DNA from: Dermanyssus gallinae
Taxonomy: Eukaryota > Arthropoda > Arachnida > Mesostigmata > Dermanyssidae
DNA length: 64,000 bases
Direction of reading: 5' to 3'
NCBI GenBank assembly: GCA_003439945.1
Contig: QVRM01002257.1
Coordinates: 62,001 to 126,000, forward strand
Part shown: piece after piece, positions 37,100 to 50,876 of the stretch
Layout of the letters: every line of letters begins with the position of its first letter
How positions within the stretch are numbered: the first letter of the stretch is position 1
Made by a program: the position numbers and the translations under genes
The notes under the pieces: model-generated
What the model saw: only the letters and a program-made list of their open reading frames with translations
Told to the model about the DNA's origin: nothing
Databases searched by the model: none

Positions 37100-40000
37100 A
37101 AAAACGGATGTGTATATAAACAATCCAATCTGTACATTTACCGGCTAATAAATTAATAATAAAATAAATAAGATTCGTGATTATGAGCGTTAATATAATA
37201 TTATTGTTGTTTCTGCTGCTGCATGTTTCGCTGCGTTTTACTGATGTTTTGATGATGTTGGTTTTATCATTGCTCTAAGTGGAAAAGCATTTTCCCTGCA
37301 GTGCTATTGCTGCTGCTGTAGGACAAACCCCCGACCCTGGACAGATGCGCCTTATTATGCAGCAACACCGCGAGGCCTCTTTCGACCACTCGACCAACAG
37401 AACAGCCTGTCGGGCAGGGGTTCATTGCCTCTCGCAACTTTCTCTTCCCTCCCTCTATCTCTCTCTCCCGCTTTCTTCCTCCCAACGAGCGAGAGAGATT
37501 CTACTTACGAGCTGCTTACCGATGATGGTGAAAGCGGAATGCGTTGTTATTTTACGTTAGGACAAAGCGCCCCAATCCAACGTTACTACGACCTCACCCC
37601 CTCTACTTAGCACTTAGAGCGTCGTCTCTGTTGTCGTTGTTGTCGTTGCTATTGTTGTGGAAGACGACGTCGCTGTTCTCCGTCCTCGCCGTCGCATCCA
37701 GCCTATTGCCCATCTAGGTAACGCTCTACGTTTGCAGTTGCCAGTCGATGCCTGTTGAGGTCGGCGGAGTTTTTTCCTGTTTCTTAGCCATACGCGCCTA
37801 CGCACATGGGCCCCTTTCACCTGGGGTTACGGTTTACCTGGCCGTCCCTGCCGCCGACCGCGGCTACGGCAGAGGTGCAGTTCCCGGCGCAATTCCCCCT
37901 TCCCCCTCCCTTTTCTACAATGATGGGCCAGACCGGACATGGTTACGCCCACTGGCCCTCTCTCTCTCTTTCATGTCTCCTAATTTCTTCAACGCCATTT
38001 CTCGTTTTGTGCGGTGTTTGCTGCTGCTGCTGTTGTTGTTATCGCCAGAGTTGTTGTGTTATTGCTGTTGGTGCTGCTATTGTTGTTGCTGTTTCGTGTC
38101 CCTACGTTTACATAGCGGTTACTGGAAAGCAGACAAGCAGGTCCCACTTAACGGAGGCGTTGCACTGCCTTCGATGTTTTTCCACTTCTTCGAGGGGTAA
38201 GGTGCTGGGCCAGCGTTCTGGCCTAGAAAAATGAAGCAGGCTGAGACGCTTGCTCGTAAGAGCCCTATTACTGCTGCCGCTGTTGCTGCATTTGTTGGCC
38301 CCGGGGATACGAGAGGCTTTATGGGTTGAAACAGCTACGAAGCAAGCCGATATCTACTCGACAGCAGGCAAACATCCGAAGAAAATCGACAAATATAGCG
38401 GCGGCTGAAGCGATAATAGCGGCAGCATGAGCTAAAATGCCTATGTAGTACTAAGGCACACATATAATTACATTCGTTAGTTACAGCTTGCTCCATGTGT
38501 AAGACGTACTACCTCAAAACACCATTACGCTTCTAGGAGCATACAGACTTGCGCAAATGATAGCTACCGACGAGGAAAACGCCTACCCAGTGTAAAAATC
38601 ACCTAATACGGCTATCTGTCGTGTTGCTCTCTTCCCCCGTTTTTCTTGTGTCCCCTATAGCCGGTGCATTGGTTTCTTCTTGTTTTACCTGTTCTGTGCT
38701 CTGTATCTTGTTGCATGTACGTATGTTGAACAGCAAACTTAAAAATAAATTGCCTATGCCCGAGTCAGTCTTATTTTGTTCTTTTTTTTGCTTATCAGAG
38801 ACGTAACGTATAAAAAAGCGCTAAATACGCCTTCCATATCTATATGCATAGAGTAGAGTTTCCTTACAAGTGACTGGCAGGTAGCGTTGTGCTGCCTAGA
38901 TGTAGAACAGAACATAGTTCTCTAGTTGAATGACTGATTATTGCTATACTGCAATTTACTAGTCGGTGGGCTCCATTAAGGAAGCTTGTCTTGCTAGTAT
39001 TTTACGCGCGCCATTAGGCGAAAAGGACGTGTAAAGATATAAATGGTTTTGAGATACGTGCCAAAAATGTCCTCGACGGTACAGCCTTGCCAAGGGTGTA
39101 GTCATGTCTGGCTGGGTCACAGCGTACCCCCCCCTCACCAAGTCGGCAAGTGCTGTTAATGCGAAAACTGCATGTGGTATTGTGCAATGGTGCCTCCACT
39201 CAGCCTTTGCGTAGAAACACCATGTTACTCCGCAGTGGCCATTTGTTGTCTCAGAAGGCCGCATTCGTCTGGGGTGCCTCTAAATGTGGTCGACTCTCGT
39301 GTTTCGGGGCGAGGCGAGGAAAGCTAATTGACCGTTTCGTGATGACAAATGCGAATTTTCTCCGAGCCTTCATAATAAACGGAGTCGTTACGTCTACAAG
39401 AGGGACGCAAGTGGCATTTTCCTGCCTGTTCGTGGCATTCAGCTTACCAAAGTGGTAAGCGTCTCTCCTCTTTACCAGCCAATATAGCACCGAGGCTAAA
39501 GCATCACCAGCCGACACAGCGATGCACGCACATAGCTACTACTAACTACATACTATTGTACAATGTAGTACTATGACTCTTGTATATCTTATTCTAAAAC
39601 CACCAGCAAGTAACGCTGTAATTGCCTGATTAGCTGTCCGAACGTCGGTGGAAGTGCTTCCTATCAGGTAGACTTTCGTCGGCGTACTTTAGTGATTGGG
39701 CTAAGTCCTTCGCTAACAGGCGAAGATTGCGCCTGGGAGCAGCTTCGTTTGTCGCTATGTCAGTTCGACCTAATGTTTCTCTATATGAGCGCTAATACAC
39801 AGTGCGACTCACCAGTCAGTGAAGCAATCGAAATCATCAGAGCTGCCCTCAGATTTGAGTTGTTGCAAATAAATGAAAAATCAACTATTATTTATTATTA
39901 AACTAATATATTTTTGTCTCTTTGTCAGGTCAAATTTTAGCAGTGAGACGATAAAGAAGAGACAGAATTTACACCATAGGCAGCCTTGCGATACTTGCTT

Positions 40001-43000
40001 CTGAGCTTAACTACAAAGTCTCCAGCTGCCTTGATATAACCCGCGTTATAGACAAATACATATTTGCCTTGAAAATACTGTATACTTTCGACAGAAATCA
40101 GCACAGTTGAAGTGAAAGTCAAAGAGAAGAAGAACCAAAAATCCACCTAGGTCCCAAATCTAGCTGCACCAAAAAGACTAGGCTACGGCGGTCGTTGGAC
40201 GTACTTTTTGCTTAAGCTTTACGCATTCGCACCACTGACTAATTGAGTACAAATTTTGCATCGCTTGGTCACACATGATACAAGCTCAGCGTTCGTTGGG
40301 CGGCGGTTTGCCTATAGCGGACAGGCTAATGGCGGCAATCGAAGGCGACTAATCTGTGCGGCTATTATGATGATGCGCCATTCGACCTATCTCCTCGTTG
40401 ATGGGCTCATTCATATGCCCTCGTGCTTTGCGTTTGTGTAGGTATAGTTGCCAAATAAACGGTGGCAGAAATGCGAAGGAATACCTCAGTCTGCCGTCCC
40501 CAAAATGGCTGATGGCTAGTGTAAGCACGTGGTAACGAGAACATTCGAACGGTGACGGCCGTATACCTATATGCACCGGAGCAATGAAAAATTAACCCGA
40601 GACACACATGGCTCCAAGATAGAAACGGAAGTAAACAGAATCAGGAAATACAGAAGAAACAGAAAAGATAGTAGAAAGAAAAACAAGGGCGAAAATGAGA
40701 TCGAGGGCAACGAATAGCGAAGGGAAACAACCACTTGGAGTAAACCCGGCAGTCAGGAGACGCAATCTTTTTCTTCTGCTAGCGGCAGTAAGCAGCGGAT
40801 TCTTAGCTGCGCTGTGCCATCATCAGCAGATTCAGCTGGCGCGGTCGCCCGCAGTCACTTGCCCATACACCACTGGAAGCCAAGATGGAACAGTTCGTCC
40901 TTTCGTTCGTCTTCTCCTCGTGTTCTCGCGTCCCGATGTTCTCGATGCCATGCGAGAGATAAGGCAAGCAAAGGACCAGCACTGCGTCGTCGTCGTCGTC
41001 ATCGGCGATACCGCCGCCGCCGTCGCCGCGGACCAGGAGAATCGAACATGATGTTTGAACTGTTCGGTCTCCCCTCGTCCAGCCCCCGAGCTAGCAAGCG
41101 AAGGACTACCCGAAAGCGCTCCCCACACCATACCCACCTTACGGCCCCGGAGTAACCCCCTCGTCGTCACCCCCACACATAAGGAAAGCAAGCAAGCTAG
41201 CCAGCCTGCCAGGCCCCCTTGTTTCCACATCATTCCCGCCCCTTGTCGACCCGGGGGTTTCTGCTGCTGCTGCTTCTATATGCCGCTGGTGGTAGTGTTG
41301 GCGGCCGGCTCTTGGCGCTCGCTTGCTCAACGAACGAAAGAAGAGACGAGCCAGCCAACAAACGAAGACGAGGAGGGGGCATCGGACAGCGTCAACGGTG
41401 GCATTGATTTCCTTTCTTATCGAATCTTTAAATTATATACTGCTGCACACATATCCGCTCTCCGAGCACATCCACATCCACATACACACCCGTCCACCCA
41501 ACCAGTCCCCCAAACACACACACACACGTGCACACAGTCAGTGGCACATGCCCCAATTTCAATTCCCTGCCCCGAATCCCCTTCGCCATACGGACGGTCG
41601 CCACACACGTAGCACGCCGATCTACATAGCACATACCTCCCTCTCACACATCCACACACCTACAATGAGTGAGTGCGTGACTGAGTCACGCTGTGTGATA
41701 CAACACAATTCCCTCAAAAAACCGGGAAGGAGAGCAACCGCCTAGCATCCAGGTGGCCAGGCAGCCAGTGGTGGCAGGACAGACGTTGAGAAGCTGCAGC
41801 ACCAGCGGCAGCGGCGGGACGATGATGATGATGATGCTGCTGCGGTGTACATGGTCGGTCCTTAGACACAAGTCGCCCATCGCACACATAGATAGAACGT
41901 ACACCCCCCAATGATCATACAGAGATAGATACACAGATACCTATAGAGAGCGCACACATGCACCTGCGACGCAGATACAGACCGGGCACGACAAACGACC
42001 AGGATGGAAAAATGCACCACCATCAAAGGGCTCGCCGCAACGGAGGCGACTCGAGATGGCGTCAATAGATGTGATTCTGGAGATCGTACGGAAAAGAATG
42101 ACGATGAGCGACGCAACGACACGACGCGACGACGGCGACGACCACGACGAAGACCATGAAAACAAGATGACGATGGTCAGGATAAGATAGAGCGGCGGAG
42201 AAGTCACAAGATGACATCGAGGAATAGCAGCAGCAACGGACGACCAGAAGGGAAAACCTGTTCAAACAGGAGCATGGCAGATGAAGATGAAGGGAACTCG
42301 ATTGGAAGAGGCGAAAAAGGGCAGTAGAGAGAGGGGATGGGATCGAAGACGAACTTGAGAGGCCGGCCGCACATGAAGGGTCGTCAAGCGGGTCTAACAA
42401 GCGTCGTGTTGTTGTCATCGCCCTAGCTGTCGTCCGTTTGTCTGTCCTCTCACTGTATCGTTTTGCGGTGTCGGATTTTGTCGTTGCGCACTTGGTTAGT
42501 GGAAGGGAACTCCAGCGGTTGACAGCTTAACGAGACAACTGCAAATGCCCCGCTCCACCTTAGAGCCCTAGGGCGCCCCGTCGCAGTCAAATGACACTCA
42601 CGACATTTTGTCCTGAAGCAGACCAGAACAACAAGAGACTGCCGCTGTAGGCTGGCATCTTATTGTCGTAGTTGGTGACTTGTAAGAGTCTGTCGCCGCT
42701 CCGAATTAGACTCTTCTTTTGTTTTCATTCATGCGTTAGTTGGTTGTTGTTGTTGTTATTCAAAGTTGCCGCGGCAATTCCCTCTGATATACTTTGTACT
42801 TTAAGACTGCTATTATTCAACTACTATTATCATCATGGTCGCATCAGCGTACTGGTCAACACCTGAAACCGGCTCAGTAACATTGTATAAACGTAAGGCC
42901 GTCAGTTCAAAGTCGAAATTAAAGCAGAGTTTTCAAATACGAATTTACTTGTCCAGAGTGTAACAGGCAAGGCCTGCACTTATAATACTTTACTTAATAA

Positions 43001-43390
43001 ACTGGCCTGTCATTGCATGTTACGCTTTACACAGGTTCTTCCATGTCATGCGTTAGAAAAGGGTAAATCGCAAGCCCGACAAGTTTCTGCTTCTTCAGGG
43101 TGCTCTCCGCAACGCAGGTAGTGTAGTATGCAAAAATGCGCACGGAAATTACATCGTTAAATAAACTAGCTTATTAAAAAATATATATTGTATATACCTC
43201 ACCTTCGATACTAAAGCTTGAGTAATTAGTAGATGACAAATATACTTATATGTGTAAATATGTTTTTCATTAGCACTCGGGCTAGGTAAGTGTGTTTGCA
43301 TTACATCAAAGTGGTTCGTGCCAACTATCAATCTAGTTTTTCCAGTTCTGCTACGGACCGAACCGCCGGACATACCGCGGCGTGGTATCT
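37100..43390 (-). other. Intron between Ig1 exons, mostly unannotated
   Basis: AT-rich stretches alternate with GC-richer blocks (37.2-38.3 and 40.6-42.9 kb) that carry CTG/GTT, CT, CA and GAC repeats. Frames in these blocks overlap on both strands and have strongly biased composition. Frames at 38959-39517 are open over about 550 bases on the minus strand in two overlapping frames but match nothing I recognise. Confidence 0.45.
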
Positions 43391-43393
43391 ATG

Positions 43394-43541
43394 TTTTTTT
43401 TTCGTAAGACTAACGCTCGTGTACGTTTTTTTCATGTCATAGCTGATTTTTTATCCACTCCGGCATTTACCTTGCCTGAATTGGAAACCCTGCAAACCAA
43501 TTTAAAAGTAGCCGGTCTGGGTCTCGAACCCAGGCCTCCTC
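43394..43541 (-). mobile_element. tRNA-related SINE, family 1 (copy C, head missing)
   Basis: The reverse complement carries GGGTTCGAGACCC (box B), then the same body as the 12.2 and 12.5 kb copies ('GGAGTGGAT', 'GTACACG'), and a run of A at the far end (T run at 43394-43402 on the + strand). It stops near 43541, shortly before another (TA)n tract at about 43597-43634. Confidence 0.75.
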
Positions 43542-43592
43542 GATTTGTAAGTATATAATAATATAATCAAACAGGCAACGGTTTCTAGTGAT

Positions 43593-43636
<44 letters not shown>

Positions 43637-43639
43637 CTG

Positions 43640-44957
43640 GATACGTAGAACGACGTTCGTAGTGTTTTTTGTCCATTTGTCGTGTGGTGGAATCGCGCGC
43701 TTGCCGAATGGAGTCGAGGTGATGGTGGTCCGTTTTTCCTGTTCTCTCGGTTTCGTGTGTTGTTCTGCTTGATTTCGTGTCTTCGCTGCTGTGCCTTCTT
43801 TATTGGAATTCAATGGCAACTGCTACGTAACTGAGGCTGATCGAGCGACACACAGACGGAGCCAAAGTAAAAATTAGAGAGAGAGTGTGCCACAAAAAAA
43901 GAACAAAGATTCCACCCCCCTGCGTCCTGCGTCTTCAACTTACTACGCCCTCAACCTCAGGGCTGTTTGTCGTTTCTCTTTGACTTCTCGTCTCCGTGTT
44001 TTTCTCTCGTGCAGAAAAAATCACGCGCCTACAGCCCCAATACATGTGGGCCCCCACCTGACTAAGCCTTCTTCACGCCAACGTCGTTCCTACAATTGGC
44101 TGTCGTCGGTCACTCGGCATACTTTTGATCGAGGTCAAAACAGACAGCTGCTGAAGGCTAGAAAAACCTCAGACCAACCAGCTTGAGCGTCTGTGTGCTG
44201 CGCACAATAGCGCTACTCTCGCGATAAAGGTATCTCATCCCCTCATCCCTCCTCCGCGAAATGACGAATGATAAGACGCAACCCCAAATAGGGTGCAAAG
44301 ATGGAAACAGCAAAAGGCAATGTTGTCCCTTCGCTGCCCTCTTCATCGCTTTTCGGCGACTCGTCACGAAGGCTTTTGTCGTTCCTCTGTTATCAGTAGT
44401 ATTGGCCGAGATGTCAAAAATGTTCTCCAAAGTGCTGCCAGCCCCAAAATCTACGCAGGTGCAGCGGTTTATCATCGACGGGGCAGATTGAACGGGTGTT
44501 GGTGGATAAATAATAAGCGTAGTTCGTAGCTTGCCCTGGCTCTCCCTTCTTTTCACTTTCGCTCTGTGTCCCTTCTCCATGCCCTGTGATTTGTTTATCC
44601 AGAGCCTGCCCACGTATGAAAGAGATTTGTAACTACATCGTGCCCTGATACGGAGGGCAAATGTACACATTTGGCACGTATTACCACATACGGCAGAGAA
44701 TGCCGTTTGCTGAACACTGACGACGTATGAACGCATGGTATGTATGCGGGTATATGTGATTTTTTGCCACTGAGGACATGCTCTTTACCGCCAAAGAGTG
44801 TGGATAAAATACATTTGTGAGACGACAGAAAACGCAATATGGAGGTAGGAGTCCGGGCACAATAGAATGCAACAGCGACGCAACAATTGGTTCCGTTGGT
44901 AATTTGACTAGTTTAAAAACTAAAATATAGTTGTTGGTAGAATTTTTTTAGAGGTGA

Positions 44958-44958
<1 letters not shown>
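43640..44958 (-). other. Intron sequence with one long minus-strand open frame
   Basis: A 192-codon frame (44158-44736, -) is open but has no recognised domain, no signal peptide and mixed composition. It is not called as a gene. Confidence 0.4.

Positions 44959-45010
<52 letters not shown>
44959..45010. repeat. (TA)n microsatellite
   Basis: About 26 TA units in the first visible intron of the Ig gene, about 230 bases after the donor at 45237. Confidence 0.95.
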
Positions 45011-45014
<4 letters not shown>

Positions 45015-45237
45015 AAAATTTCCGAGCTATTTACATATGCAGTTGGTCCCTTAAAAAGAATAACTAAAGATATAAACAGTTTGTTTGCTATTAGAAAAGT
45101 AACTAGGATGGAACATCACATGTCAAAGCTACATTTAATAGAAAATATAGTACATGTAGCATTTTTCCTAAAACGGGTAATTGTTTGTGTGCAAAATTTT
45201 CTGTGTGTACTATGCACGTAGACCCAAATGTTGTTAC

Positions 45238-45359
45238 CTTGTAGTTTCCAAGGTGTTCGACGCTGCATTCAAGCATGGCTTCCCTGCCGAGAGCCGCTGT
45301 CCGATTTTTGACAGCGCCAACAAAACGCGGTTTCGGCACGTTGCCCTGCGACGAAAGCT
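45238..45359 (-). CDS. DIP/lachesin-like protein, Ig1 first part (most upstream exon found)
   Basis: It encodes the N-terminal edge of the mature protein and strands A-B of Ig1: LSSQGNVPKPRFVG, then 'AVKNRTAALGREAMLECSVE' with the first cysteine, then HLGNYK. Fly DIPs and lachesin share the pattern P-x-F-x-x-x-I-x-N-x-T-x-x-x-G-R-x-x-x-L-x-C-x-V-x-x-L-x-x-Y-K. Acceptor 'ttgctttttttgcag', donor gtaaca. Phase 1 in, phase 0 out (Lys then Val). There is no start codon here; a signal-peptide exon must lie upstream. A sequon, NRT, is present. Confidence 0.92.
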
Positions 45360-45907
45360 CTGCAAAAAAAGCAACAAAAATCAAAGCCAGAACGGCGACA
45401 CGTTAGTCCATTACCAGCCTGTCATGTTAGCCTTAACAATTGTGCGATCAGGCAAATAAATGTCACTTGTCGTCAATCTAACGGGAATCATCTGTTGTCG
45501 GTAAATCTACCCGCTGGTGTGGCTATTTTGCTTTTGTTTTTTTAGCGGCTTAGCTTTCTGTCGCGGTTTTTCAATGCTACGGCAGATACTGTATCGGTAG
45601 GACGGTTGCGCGCAATATTGCTGAAAGTTCCTTAACCGCAGAAACGACACGACATTACGAATCAATGCTATCTTAAACATCGCGGCGTCGACAAAGGTAA
45701 TGCGCATTTGTGCTAAATATTTCCAAAGACACTTAACGTGTATCGGAACTTAACATGCAAAGATCGCTAACTGTTAAGGGGCGCAGGGTCGACTCAGCAA
45801 TTCGACAACAAAAAGCCTGTTGACTCGAGATCTTTTAAAGAATCTAGAATTCCTTTTTTTAGGAAAGTTGTTTTTAATTCTGAACCAACCTCTATTCCCT
45901 ATGACAC
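45360..45907. other. Upstream flank or intron of the Ig gene
   Basis: Ordinary AT-rich sequence. No signal-peptide exon was found. Confidence 0.5.
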
Positions 45908-46124
45908 CGATGCACCGAGGCCGGACATGTTGCGATATCTAAGGTTTCCTCGACAGTCCTTGTGGCAGCATGGCCGTTAGCTCTCAGTGGTATGGTTTAT
46001 CATCTATTCCCAATGAGCATCGCTCAAATAAAATTTGATCAACAACGGGGATTGAACCGGCAACACCCCTGTAGATGACAACTGTGACATGTACACTAGT
46101 CCCATAGAATACGCCGCCACAAAA
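45908..46124 (-). mobile_element. tRNA-related SINE, family 2 (longer copy)
   Basis: On the minus strand it starts with a tRNA-like head (GGCGGCGTATTCTATGGGAC) followed by box B GGTTCAATCCC (46048-46058). It ends in the block shared with 18505-18632 (ATGCTGCCACAAGGACTGTC). It is a diverged second member of the same family. Confidence 0.55.
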
Positions 46125-49015
46125 GCCGCCAAGCCGCTACACGACTCTGCTAATAACTCACGCGACACAAACCAAAAACCCTTACAGCAATAGTTAGGTA
46201 GACACATGCAAATCATTGGTTCCGGTGGCCATTTTGCCACGAATGTAGACATGCCCAAATCGCTCCATCAACTATTTTCTTATTTCTGTGGAACGCACTT
46301 TACGGTACAAACAACTTGTTCGTTATCATCGTGCTCAAGTAGACTCTTAGTGCAGCTATGTATGTATCTTTTTACTCTATGAGTAATATCCTTCATCGTG
46401 CTACGAGGTCGTCACTTGGTTAGTTACTCAAGCACTGGATCTACTTGAACTCGTAATATGCTCACAACAAGCACAACATGACTTTTCAAACAAGACATTT
46501 TGTCAAAATGTCAATTTGTTTAAATGTGTAATTGTGAGAAAACGAATTATTCGATAGAGAAACCGATCACGGCGGCATTTTCACTTTAGTATCAAAAGAG
46601 TAATTTTCGACACTTTTTTAAGTTTTTTTTTGCCACTTCCCGCAATCGCTTCGACGTTTGAGGACTACTTTCGATGCGTTTTGGCCTAACACGGCTGTCG
46701 CACCCTTCCTTAGACCACGGCGGCTCCTCTCAGAGCGTTTGGCAGTGTAGTAGTTCTGCCGGGCTGCGTCAAACGGCTTCAACTCGAGTGAAGTTGCGCC
46801 ACAGAGTCCATGACCGAGTGATGGCATGTTGTTGCTGTTGCTGGTGGTGTTCTTGGTGTTGCATTTGTTACTATCACTGTTATTGTTGTTGCTCACTAAT
46901 ATTGTCCTATTAGAACACATTCCTGCCCATTTCCCCATATCTTCTCCCTGCCATTTGTATTTTGCTGGTACTTATTCTGCTCTTCTAGTTATGTTAGTCA
47001 TTTTTCTCCACTCTTCCTTTTTAACTTATTGTTTTTGTTTCATTCTTTCCATTATTGTTGTTCCTGCTGCTGCTGCTGTTGTTGTTGTCGTCGTTGAAAA
47101 TATGTTTGTGGTAAAGGCCGCTGTTCTTGTTGCTATTCTTGGTGTGCTCGTAGTGACTGTTGGTTTTGCCGTTCCCGCTACGCTTCTGTTGTCTGCTTCC
47201 TCATCTACTTTCTACGTGTATTTGCTCCACGCATAATTTAGTTCTCGGTCTCCATGCTTCCACGTGGAGGCCGCAAGTAGACAGTTCATTTTCTGCGGGA
47301 CAGTTTAGGCGACAATACGTGTCCACCTCTTTTGTTTTTTGTGTCTTTTTATCATCACGCCTTTCTTATCGCTTCTTTCGTCTTTCTTTCACTCGAGTGC
47401 CTGCCGGTCCAGCGTTTGCCGACAGCTCAGATGAACGCATTGGTGACGCCGGCTGAAGCGAAACAGAGGCCCGGTGGAAAAACAGAACACAAAGTGTTGA
47501 AGTCTAGAACGGAGTGGAGTTTGTTCATAGTTGCGATAGGGCAAAACGCTGGTGCTCAGCGACGACGACAACGACAACGGTTCAGGACACCGACTTCGGG
47601 CGCCCAGCGAACCAGCCAACAAAGTTCCGCCTACAGCCGAGTGAATTTCACCCTTGACTTGACTTAATAAGCACCGCTACGTAGATAGACATATAGAAAG
47701 ATAGGTAGGCATTGCAGATCCAGATGGCCTGGCCGCAAGCCGCTCATACAACGAGCTCCCGGATTCCCGCCATGCTGACAGCAGTGGCGACAACGACCAA
47801 CAGCAACAACACCAACAACAATTACAATAATAACAACAACAACAACAAAACTTGATACTGTACCACGAGCGCTAACAGCAGTCGTACCAGAAACGGTGTT
47901 ATGATAGCAGAAGGATAACAATGGTTATAAGTGCACTTCCTCGCGTGAGCGACTATCGCCCCAAACGGGGGGGGAAGGGTAGCACGAATATGGGTGTACA
48001 CGTTATTATTGCATCTCCGTATTAGGGTACTTTAGTTAGCTTGTCGGCTGAATATTTTAGATGCTCTTACAGGAGAAGAGGAATGACAAAATACGATAAA
48101 ATGATTGAGTGGCACCGACTTGATCAAGCGGCCAAACGGAGTGGCATTTATGTGCCTTAGAGTGGCAGAGTGTCTATCAATGCATACATGAAGGGCGTGA
48201 CTTAGATAGCGTTTGTACCGACTGCGATTGAAGAGAGTTGTATCATATGCTTCCGTCATAAACTTGGCGGAGACCATATAAAGTAAAATTTATCAATATT
48301 GTGAAGTTGTTTTTGTGGAAAAGATATGCATGTCTTTCTTTCTTATTGCTTAACCTAAAACCTGCAGCCCACTAAGCATTCACTAGGCCATCTAAAGAAA
48401 ACTTTGTTTTACAACCCATCTGCCGAAAGTGATTTAAAAACTACCGTATTGAGGGCATTAGCCTGCACGATCAGGTAAAATTCATACGATTTCTTAGAGA
48501 CACAGGAATAAGCCCAACATTTGATACTCTTAAACCAGCAGAAAAGCCTCATTAAGACCAGCAAGTTTGGAATGACGTCCACGCTATGTCAACATGTTCC
48601 TGACACAAGCATGTGTGACATGCATATCATTCGCAACTTGCGGCCGCGGCAGAACTTCATTTTTGAACACTTGGTCCATCTGCGACACAATATGTGTCTT
48701 CTACATAGAAGAACAAAAGCAAGAAGATTTTTGTCGGAGAATGCAAGCACTTTGCGCAGTCAACTCGAACAAGACCGGCACACAGGCTCAATGCTGTTGC
48801 TTTGCTGGTACCGTACCATGGTTATCGTTCCCTATAACCATCTCGAAATGAACCAGGCAACAAATACGACTTGGTTTTGTTGATATTAATTAGGACCACA
48901 CTTCTGTTTTTATGAAACATTCTAGCTTTTAAATACAAGGTCAAAAGAGAGCAGAAATTATCTCAGGACTTTCGTCTTTCAATGCAAGTTTTCTCGATCA
49001 TTTAAAAAATATTTT

Positions 49016-49019
<4 letters not shown>
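46125..49019. other. Unassigned region (intron or intergenic)
   Basis: 46.6-47.9 kb is GC-richer with GTT, CTG and AAC repeats that produce artefactual Leu/Val and Asn frames on both strands. A cysteine-rich frame lies at 48594-48851. No gene is called. Confidence 0.45.
48594..48851 (+). CDS. Small cysteine-rich open frame, doubtful
   Basis: 85 codons from an ATG to TAA... the frame contains ten cysteines, including CVTCISFATC near the start and a CCC triplet near the end. A second open frame (48521-48883) overlaps it and is Lys/Arg/His-rich, reading RRFLSENASTLRSQLEQD. At most one of the two is likely real. The N-terminus is only weakly signal-like, no splice sites were identified, and I recognise no family. 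It is listed because its composition stands out from the surrounding frames. Confidence 0.2.
   Translation: MFLTQACVTCISFATCGRGRTSFLNTWSICDTICVFYIEEQKQEDFCRRMQALCAVNSNKTGTQAQCCCFAGTVPWLSFPITISK

Positions 49020-49074
<55 letters not shown>
49020..49074. repeat. (TA)n microsatellite
   Basis: About 27 TA units. Confidence 0.95.
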
Positions 49075-49077
<3 letters not shown>

Positions 49078-50020
49078 TGCACGTTTCTCTGTAAGGACGT
49101 TTAAGGCTTCCTACTCTCCTAGTTTCAGTTTGCCGCATTCTTTTGCGCTGACAATCAAAGGCAGTCGACCTGCTGGGGTCGGGGGGTTTGCTTGCGAGGG
49201 GCTTTATTCGTTGTTGTTGTTGATGTTGTCGTCGGCGGCGGCGGCGTCGTGGTCATCGGTTGTGTTCCGCTGTCCTGGGGTTGTGTCCTGCTGTACATCT
49301 TCGAGCCGGCCCCACCCCTCTGTCTGTGTATCTCGGCGGCTTGCCGGTCACCGGAGTGAAGTGGCTCCCATTGCCCGTCCATCGCACTCATTCGCCGCTC
49401 CGTGCAGCAGTGGGGCTCGCTGGAACTCGATAGCTTGATAGCGCTGCGCCGCATCGCCGTTGTCAGCGGGAGATTTCTTGTCCTTTTCGTGTTCTTGAGT
49501 GTTTGTGCTTTGGGCCCTCAGACCCCTTGCAGGTTGTTGAGTGGTGCCTATTAATTCCAAATGACCCCAACAAAAGAGATAGGGAGACACTAGAGAGAGA
49601 GAGCAAAAAAGAGACAATGTAGAAGAAAAGGAAAATAAAAAAGGAGGAGCAGACAGTAACGTAAACGACGTACAAACGGTACGGTCGCTCATCCGTATCG
49701 CCACCACCTTTTTGTTCGACAAAAGGACAAAGTTGCTTGAACAATTTAAACTGAACCAGTACGCGGTAAGCAACGTATTCGGCCCTACCCTACGTTTGAC
49801 ACAAGACTGCAATCAATATCACGAGAACTACTAGGACCAACACTAGTGCCACTTGAGGTGCAACTGCTATGGTAGCAATGATGTCTAAAAAGTGTCACGG
49901 GCACATATTGTAACTCCAAGATAATGACGGTTGACGACAAAAGGATGGGACCAGCAATAACAACAAGAATATCGGCAAAGAAGAGCAACAGAACGTCGAC
50001 GAGAAAGCTAGCTGTTAGCA
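49075..50020. other. Unassigned, GC-richer block
   Basis: GTT/GGC repeats near 49210-49240 and a purine-rich GA stretch near 49580-49650. Overlapping frames on both strands are compositional. Confidence 0.45.
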
Positions 50021-50151
<131 letters not shown>

Positions 50152-50817
50152 CGGTTTGCTTGCATAGCGCATTAACCAAAGCTTTTTTCAGCACTTTAAC
50201 AGCAGAGGAATGATGATAAACTGCGAACCAGAAGATGGCCGCAAGTATCTTCCCACCATGCACAGCAGCCGGCTTCGGATTTGAATAAATGCTCTCTGGA
50301 ACGCAAAACTTTGGCATGAAATGTCATGCCCGGTGAACCAAGTCGACTATGACCGTTGAGCTTAATCTAACGGGGTGGTTTTTAGACCCGTTTCACTACA
50401 ATTAGCGTCATTGTTGAGACAAGGCGCATTCAGCTAAGCGGCTACACGAAAATTTGCACTGAACTCATTCCCAAATTAGTGTTATTTACAATATATGCGC
50501 AAAAAGGTAAATGTGTCGTGTAAGCGAAATTCTGACAATTGTAGTGGAATCAAATGTATGCTATTTATTATATTTATATCATTCAGGAAACCCTCCACGC
50601 ATTCATATGTCAAAAGTCAAGTGATCTAGTGCATTTAATGGTTTAGCACATTTCGCATACAATGACGCTCAGTGTAACTACTGGTAGCCAGCTACAATCG
50701 ATAAGAAATTAAGGGATTTCCTTTAGAGATTTAGTGATAGAAAATGTCGCAACAGAAGTTGCAACGTTTTCCACCCTCTAAACCATAATATATTTATAAT
50801 GTACACCCATTCGCACA

Positions 50818-50831
50818 CATATATATATATA

Positions 50832-50875
<44 letters not shown>
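50818..50875. repeat. (TA)n tract at the edge of the outer inverted repeat
   Basis: A TA tract with one GCA interruption. It directly abuts the left arm of the inverted repeat at 50877. Confidence 0.93.

Positions 50876-50876
<1 letters not shown>

Noticed and set aside
39251..39517. Gypsy-type reverse transcriptase from a KLNATNRQ-like stretch (minus strand)
   Set aside because: Only a short loose resemblance; the catalytic motifs expected nearby are absent.
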